Below are positions 6,157-10,118 of a DNA stretch of 10,118 nt, in pieces. Position 1 is the stretch's first letter. Each line of letters begins with the position of its first letter. Source of the DNA: an uncultured Tolumonas sp. (GTDB lineage: Bacteria > Pseudomonadota > Gammaproteobacteria > Enterobacterales > Aeromonadaceae); assembly GCA_903931645.1 (NCBI GenBank), contig CAIZDF010000199.1, positions 1-10,118 of the forward strand, read 5' to 3'. The notes beneath the pieces were generated by a model. The model saw only the letters and a program-made list of their open reading frames with translations. It did no database searches and was not told the origin of the DNA. Made by a program: the position numbers and the translations under genes.

Positions 6157-8181
6157 ATGTTTTCATTGTTTGGAAAAAAAGTTGCAGAAACCGCCAATAA
6201 TCAACCCATTGTTCATGTCTTACGCTCTAATGCACAGAAGTTGTCACAAGATCTGCAGGAATGGTTACCTAAAGGATCAGATCCTGCGCTCTTAGTGGCC
6301 TATATCAGCCCACATACCGATTTTAATCAGTGTTGCCAGATGCTGAAACAATACCTGAGCAACCGAGCGCCAAAATGCCAATTACTGGCCACAACTACCG
6401 CTGGGGAGTTATGCCACCAGCCGGATACCTCTTCTTCTCTCTATTGTGATACCGGTAGTAGCTGGAATACCGTGGTCGTACAGGCGTTTGATCAACGATT
6501 ACTGCAACAAGTGATGATTACCAGTGTGGCACTGAATAATGAAGATCTAAAACGCGGCGAGATCAGCGTATCGCATCACGATCGCGTACAACGGATTGCG
6601 CAATCACTGTCTCGCCTCTCCATTCCGTTTCCTATAGAACATCATGACACCGTTGCCTTAACCTTCCTTGATGGCTTGAGTGCCTCAGAATCCTTTTTCA
6701 GCGAAGCGGTTTACCGCAGTCGTCGTTTTCCTTGTCATTTCATTGGCGGCTCAGCGGGTGGCAAACTCGATTTTAAAAATACCTACATTTATGACGGTCA
6801 GCAGATCCAGCAAGGCCATGCCGTGATTGCGTTTATGAAGATTAATCCGGCCTATCGTTATGCCATTTTTACCTCGCATAATTTCGAAAAACAGAACGTC
6901 TCTTTTTTAATCACTGAAGCCTCACAGGAGCAACGTTGGGTCAAATCCGTGTTGACGGATGATCATCATGTGATCTCTTTTATTGATGCGTTGAAGAAAC
7001 ATTTTCACGTCAGTAATAATCATGATTTAGAGCGTCAGCTGGAAGATTACAGCTTTGCTATTGAGATCGAAGACCAGCTGTTCATTCGCAGTATTGCAGG
7101 CTTTGATTTTGAAAAAGATCGAGTCTCTTTTTTCTGCGACTTATCAATGGGTGAGCAACTGTTTCTGGTGAAACGACAAGACTTAGTCCAACGCACCGAA
7201 CAAGATTTCCGTGAGTTTATGTCAACGAAACAACACGCTAAACCTGTCGGCGGTATCTTAAATGACTGTATTCTAAGACGACTGCACAATCAGCAAAGCT
7301 TAGCGCAGGTTCATAGTTTTGATGCGATCCCGACCGCTGGTTTTTCAACGTTTGGTGAGCTGTATGGGGTAAATATCAATCAAACACTGACCGCTTTGTT
7401 TTTCTTCCAGCTGGAAAATAGTGACGTCCATTTTTCAGATGATTCGGTTGATCTGTTTCCCATTTTATATGCACAGTTTCAAAACTACGGCTTGCAACGA
7501 CAGATCAAACAAATCGATATTGTCAGTAAGATCCGCAAAGAGGTTATTCAGCAACTAGAGCATTACCGGGCGCTGATGCCTGCACTAACAACTCGATTGG
7601 GGGATATAGAACACAACGTGCAGGATATCAGCCAGCAGGTATTACAGCTGGGCGGTTCATTATCGAAACATTTGCAGCAACTGGATACGTTATTAGCGCT
7701 CAGTAACAGCATTCAGCCGAAAACCGTTACGCTTAACAGCAGCACTGAAAATATCAAAGAGATCTTGAATGTCATCAACAAAATTGCCGACCAGACCAAC
7801 TTACTGGCATTGAATGCCGCTATTGAGGCAGCACGAGCTGGCGACCATGGTCGCGGTTTTGCCGTAGTCGCTGAGGAAGTGCGGAAACTGGCGCAAATTA
7901 CTCAGGAATCGTTGAAAAAAACCAATGATTCGATTCATGGCTTGGTGGTTAATGTCGGTGATATATCTGAATTGATCGGACAAAACAGCTCCAGCGGTGA
8001 TGAGTTTGCCCGCAGCACACACAACTTCAATAGTCGGTTAGCCGAAGTTTCTGCAGATATACAAAATGCCAGCAACGCTATTGTTTATGCAGTTTCTGCG
8101 TTGCGTGAAGCTGGCTCCCTTACCGAAAAAGTCAATGCGCGCATGGACACATTAGATCAATTGACGAATATGCTGAATTGA
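6157..8181 (+). CDS. soluble chemoreceptor: FIST sensor domain plus MCP signalling domain
   Basis: This is a 674-residue fusion with no signal peptide or membrane segments, so it should be a cytoplasmic receptor. The FIST_N region (about 30-230) includes [11 protein letters not shown] (76-86) and [10 protein letters not shown] (193-202). The FIST_C region (about 250-420) includes [18 protein letters not shown] and a segment ending [23 protein letters not shown], typical of that domain. A helical linker (about 445-530) leads to a short methyl-accepting chemotaxis domain. Its hairpin tip, [37 protein letters not shown] (543-579), is fully conserved and would contact CheA and CheW. The C-terminus NMLN lacks the NWETF-type CheR/CheB docking pentapeptide. 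The signalling domain is short compared with membrane chemoreceptors. The start has AGGA at 6146-6149, 7 bases upstream. The ligand is unknown; FIST domains have been proposed to sense small molecules such as amino acids. The gene stands alone between two terminators. Confidence 0.88.
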   Translation: MFSLFGKKVAETANNQPIVHVLRSNAQKLSQDLQEWLPKGSDPALLVAYISPHTDFNQCCQMLKQYLSNRAPKCQLLATTTAGELCHQPDTSSSLYCDTGSSWNTVVVQAFDQRLLQQVMITSVALNNEDLKRGEISVSHHDRVQRIAQSLSRLSIPFPIEHHDTVALTFLDGLSASESFFSEAVYRSRRFPCHFIGGSAGGKLDFKNTYIYDGQQIQQGHAVIAFMKINPAYRYAIFTSHNFEKQNVSFLITEASQEQRWVKSVLTDDHHVISFIDALKKHFHVSNNHDLERQLEDYSFAIEIEDQLFIRSIAGFDFEKDRVSFFCDLSMGEQLFLVKRQDLVQRTEQDFREFMSTKQHAKPVGGILNDCILRRLHNQQSLAQVHSFDAIPTAGFSTFGELYGVNINQTLTALFFFQLENSDVHFSDDSVDLFPILYAQFQNYGLQRQIKQIDIVSKIRKEVIQQLEHYRALMPALTTRLGDIEHNVQDISQQVLQLGGSLSKHLQQLDTLLALSNSIQPKTVTLNSSTENIKEILNVINKIADQTNLLALNAAIEAARAGDHGRGFAVVAEEVRKLAQITQESLKKTNDSIHGLVVNVGDISELIGQNSSSGDEFARSTHNFNSRLAEVSADIQNASNAIVYAVSALREAGSLTEKVNARMDTLDQLTNMLN

Positions 8182-8196
8182 TTTGAGAGCATAAGA

Positions 8197-8227
8197 AAAA
8201 AGCCACGCAAGAATCGCGTGGCTTTTT
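8197..8227. terminator. bidirectional terminator between the chemoreceptor gene and proA
   Basis: GCCACGC (8202-8208) and GCGTGGC (8216-8222) pair around a 7-base loop and are flanked by A5 and T5, giving a 12-bp stem. A T-run follows in both directions, so it can end both converging transcripts. Confidence 0.9.
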
Positions 8228-8258
8228 ATTTTGGAAACGAGTATTTGGTAATGAGCAG

Positions 8259-9518
8259 TTAACTGCGGCTCAGATAATCAGCCTGACCGATCCATTTATA
8301 GCTGGTCAACTCAGTTAACCCCATCGGGCCACGGGCATGCAGTTTCTGGGTAGAAACCGCTACTTCGGCACCTAAACCAAACTGCGCACCGTCAGTGAAA
8401 CGTGTTGATGCATTGACATATACCGCCGCTGAACCGACACCATTGATAAACAGCTCGGCCTGGCGTAAATCGTTGGTCAGAATCGCATCAGAGTGGCAGG
8501 CGTTATGTTCCTGCAAGTGAGCAATCGCCGCTTTTACATCAGCAACCACTTTCACGCCCAGCGTCAGACTCAACCATTCAGTGTCAAAATCTTCATCGCC
8601 CGCCTGACGTAATTGGTTGGCTCCCGCTGCTTGCAACAGAGCAAAAGCTTGTGGTTCAGCCACCAGCGTCACTTTCTGCTGATTCATGCGTGCGACCAGC
8701 GCCGGTGCAATTTTGGCGGCAATTTTTTCATTCAGCAGCAAGGTATCCAGCGAGTTACAAGCCGATGGACGTTGTACTTTTGCATTATCAATCACATCAA
8801 TGGCACGCACCAGATCAGCACTTTCATCCACGTATAAGTGGCTGACACCAAAACCGCCGATGATGACGGGGATCGTGCTTTGATCTTTACACAGGCGATG
8901 CAAGTTCGCGCCACCACGTGGGATGATCATATCGACGTATTGATCCATGGTCAGCAGTTCACTCACCAAGGCACGATCCGGGCTTTCAATGTATTGCACG
9001 GATGCAGCAGGTAAACCCGTTTTTGATAGTGCCGCCTGAATGACTTTCACCAACGCCATGTTGGAATGAAACGTCTCACGACCACCACGTAAAATACTGG
9101 CGTTACCGGTTTTCAAACACAATGCGGCGATATCAATGGTGACATTCGGGCGCGCTTCATAAATAACGCCAATCACGCCAATTGGTACGCGACGACGCGA
9201 TAAACGCATACCGTTTTCCAGCACGCGGCTGTCAATTTCAGCGCCGACAGGGTCGTCTAACGTGACCACTTTCCGCACATCGGCAACAATGCCAGCCAGA
9301 CGTGATTCATTCAGTAGCAGACGGTCGAGCAGGGCGTCGGTTAAACCTGATGCGCGACCGGCGTCAATATCTTTGGCGTTCGCAGCCAGGATCACATCCT
9401 GCTGCAATTCCAGCTCATCGGCAATTGCCAGCAAAGCCTGATTTTTACGGGCGGTGGCGGCAATAGCTAATTCAAACGAGGCGTCGCGGGCGGCCTTGCC
9501 CATTGCTAATAAACTCAT
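8259..9518 (-). CDS. proA: gamma-glutamyl phosphate reductase
   Basis: This is the second step of proline synthesis: NADPH-dependent reduction of gamma-glutamyl phosphate to glutamate-5-semialdehyde in the cytoplasm. It belongs to the aldehyde dehydrogenase superfamily. The catalytic cysteine is in [13 protein letters not shown] (Cys254 from the chosen start). Other family stretches are [44 protein letters not shown] and the C-terminal [34 protein letters not shown] chose ATG 9518-9516 (419 residues) because AAGGAG lies at the correct distance, 7-8 bases upstream. An in-frame ATG at 9524 is only one or two bases from that sequence. proB ends 12 bases upstream, and its stop codon overlaps the proA ribosome binding site, so the two are one operon in the order proB-proA. 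Confidence 0.96.
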   Translation of the reverse strand: MSLLAMGKAARDASFELAIAATARKNQALLAIADELELQQDVILAANAKDIDAGRASGLTDALLDRLLLNESRLAGIVADVRKVVTLDDPVGAEIDSRVLENGMRLSRRRVPIGVIGVIYEARPNVTIDIAALCLKTGNASILRGGRETFHSNMALVKVIQAALSKTGLPAASVQYIESPDRALVSELLTMDQYVDMIIPRGGANLHRLCKDQSTIPVIIGGFGVSHLYVDESADLVRAIDVIDNAKVQRPSACNSLDTLLLNEKIAAKIAPALVARMNQQKVTLVAEPQAFALLQAAGANQLRQAGDEDFDTEWLSLTLGVKVVADVKAAIAHLQEHNACHSDAILTNDLRQAELFINGVGSAAVYVNASTRFTDGAQFGLGAEVAVSTQKLHARGPMGLTELTSYKWIGQADYLSRS

Positions 9519-9530
9519 GTTCATTCTCCT

Positions 9531-10118
9531 TTACAGCAAGACCATATCATCTCGGTGGATTGCCACCGGACCATAGCCATAACCTAAGCAAGCTTCAATT
9601 TCATCCGAATGATGACCACGCACACGGGCTAATTCATCAGCAGTATAGCGCGTAATGCCGCGAGCCAACTCTTTGCCGTCCGGTGTAATGATGCGCACGG
9701 CTTCACCGCGACCGAATTCACCGACAATTTGCGTGATGCCTTTTGGCAACAGGCTAGAGCCTTTGTCGTGTACCGCTTTCACCGCACCGGCATCAATGTG
9801 AATTTCACCGTGCGACTGTGGGCCAGCTAAAATCCAGCTCTTGCGACCTTCCAACGGGTTGGCCTGCGCTTTAAAGCGGGTGCCGACTTTTTCATTATTA
9901 GCCAGACGCCCCACCACTTCCGGTGTTTTACCACTGGCGATCACCACTTCAATACCGGCACGGCAGGCAATATCAGCGGCTTGCAGTTTCGTCGACATGC
10001 CGCCGGTGCCAAGGCCACTCACGCTGTCACCGGCCAGACTACGCAGTTGATCAGTGATTTCAGTGACTTCTTCAATCAATGTCGCATCAGGGTTGGTGCG
10101 CGGATCGGCGGTAAACAA
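9531..10118 (-). CDS. proB: glutamate 5-kinase, C-terminal part (cut by window edge)
   Basis: This is the first enzyme of proline synthesis, phosphorylating glutamate to gamma-glutamyl phosphate. About 195 residues are visible, roughly the C-terminal half of the usual ~370. The sequence begins at LFTADPR, inside the amino-acid kinase domain, and continues through SGLGTGGMSTKLQAADIACRAG, the nucleotide-binding end of that domain. A C-terminal PUA domain (about the last 90 residues) includes GSSLLPKGITQIVGEFGRGEAVRI and GHHSDEIEACLGYGYGPVAIHRDDM. The N-terminus, where the operon promoter should lie, is outside the window. Feedback inhibition by proline is known for the family, but the residues that set it are not in view. 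Confidence 0.95.
   Translation of the reverse strand: MFTADPRTNPDATLIEEVTEITDQLRSLAGDSVSGLGTGGMSTKLQAADIACRAGIEVVIASGKTPEVVGRLANNEKVGTRFKAQANPLEGRKSWILAGPQSHGEIHIDAGAVKAVHDKGSSLLPKGITQIVGEFGRGEAVRIITPDGKELARGITRYTADELARVRGHHSDEIEACLGYGYGPVAIHRDDMVLL

Noticed and set aside
1..10118. CRISPR arrays, tRNA or rRNA genes, insertion sequences and attachment sites
   Set aside because: I saw no regular repeat-spacer pattern, no cloverleaf or rRNA sequence, no transposase and no flanking direct repeats in the window.

Overview
The window looks like chromosome from a gammaproteobacterium with about 50% G+C. Every complete protein is clearly of enteric/Vibrio/Aeromonas type (YadG, ScrA, ScrB, ScrR, Hpt, ProA, ProB). 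The mix of divergent hpt, a FIST-domain chemoreceptor and proBA would fit the Aeromonadales, for example a Tolumonas-like organism, but the genus is inference from memory and was not tested.

Layout from left to right. Positions 1-909 (minus strand) hold a yadG-type ABC transporter ATPase. Its last ~60 residues are missing, and it is joined out of frame near position 165 to an AT-rich fragment of an unrelated AAA+ ATPase that runs off the left edge. Positions 910-1423 hold a yadG promoter candidate, two identical operator-like palindromes 31 bp apart, and a long leader rich in stem-loops. Positions 1424-5294 (plus strand) hold a compact sucrose operon: scrA (PTS enzyme IIBC), scrB (sucrose-6-phosphate hydrolase) and scrR (LacI-family repressor), with overlapping or near-overlapping joints. 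A bidirectional terminator separates scrR from hpt (minus strand, purine salvage). hpt and a soluble FIST-domain chemoreceptor (plus strand) diverge from a 265-bp intergenic region. A second bidirectional terminator separates the chemoreceptor from proA and proB (minus strand; proB is cut by the right edge), the first two enzymes of proline synthesis.

How the parts work together. ScrA would import sucrose as sucrose-6-phosphate, using a separate EIIA-Glc because it has no IIA domain of its own. ScrB would split the product into glucose-6-phosphate and fructose. ScrR would repress the operon through the tandem operators. No fructokinase or sucrose porin is present here. hpt, the chemoreceptor and proBA are separate transcription units.

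No wholly new system is evident. The points most worth a second look are the broken yadG/AAA+ junction, the structured scr leader with its operators, a strong hairpin just inside scrB, and the FIST chemoreceptor next to proBA.
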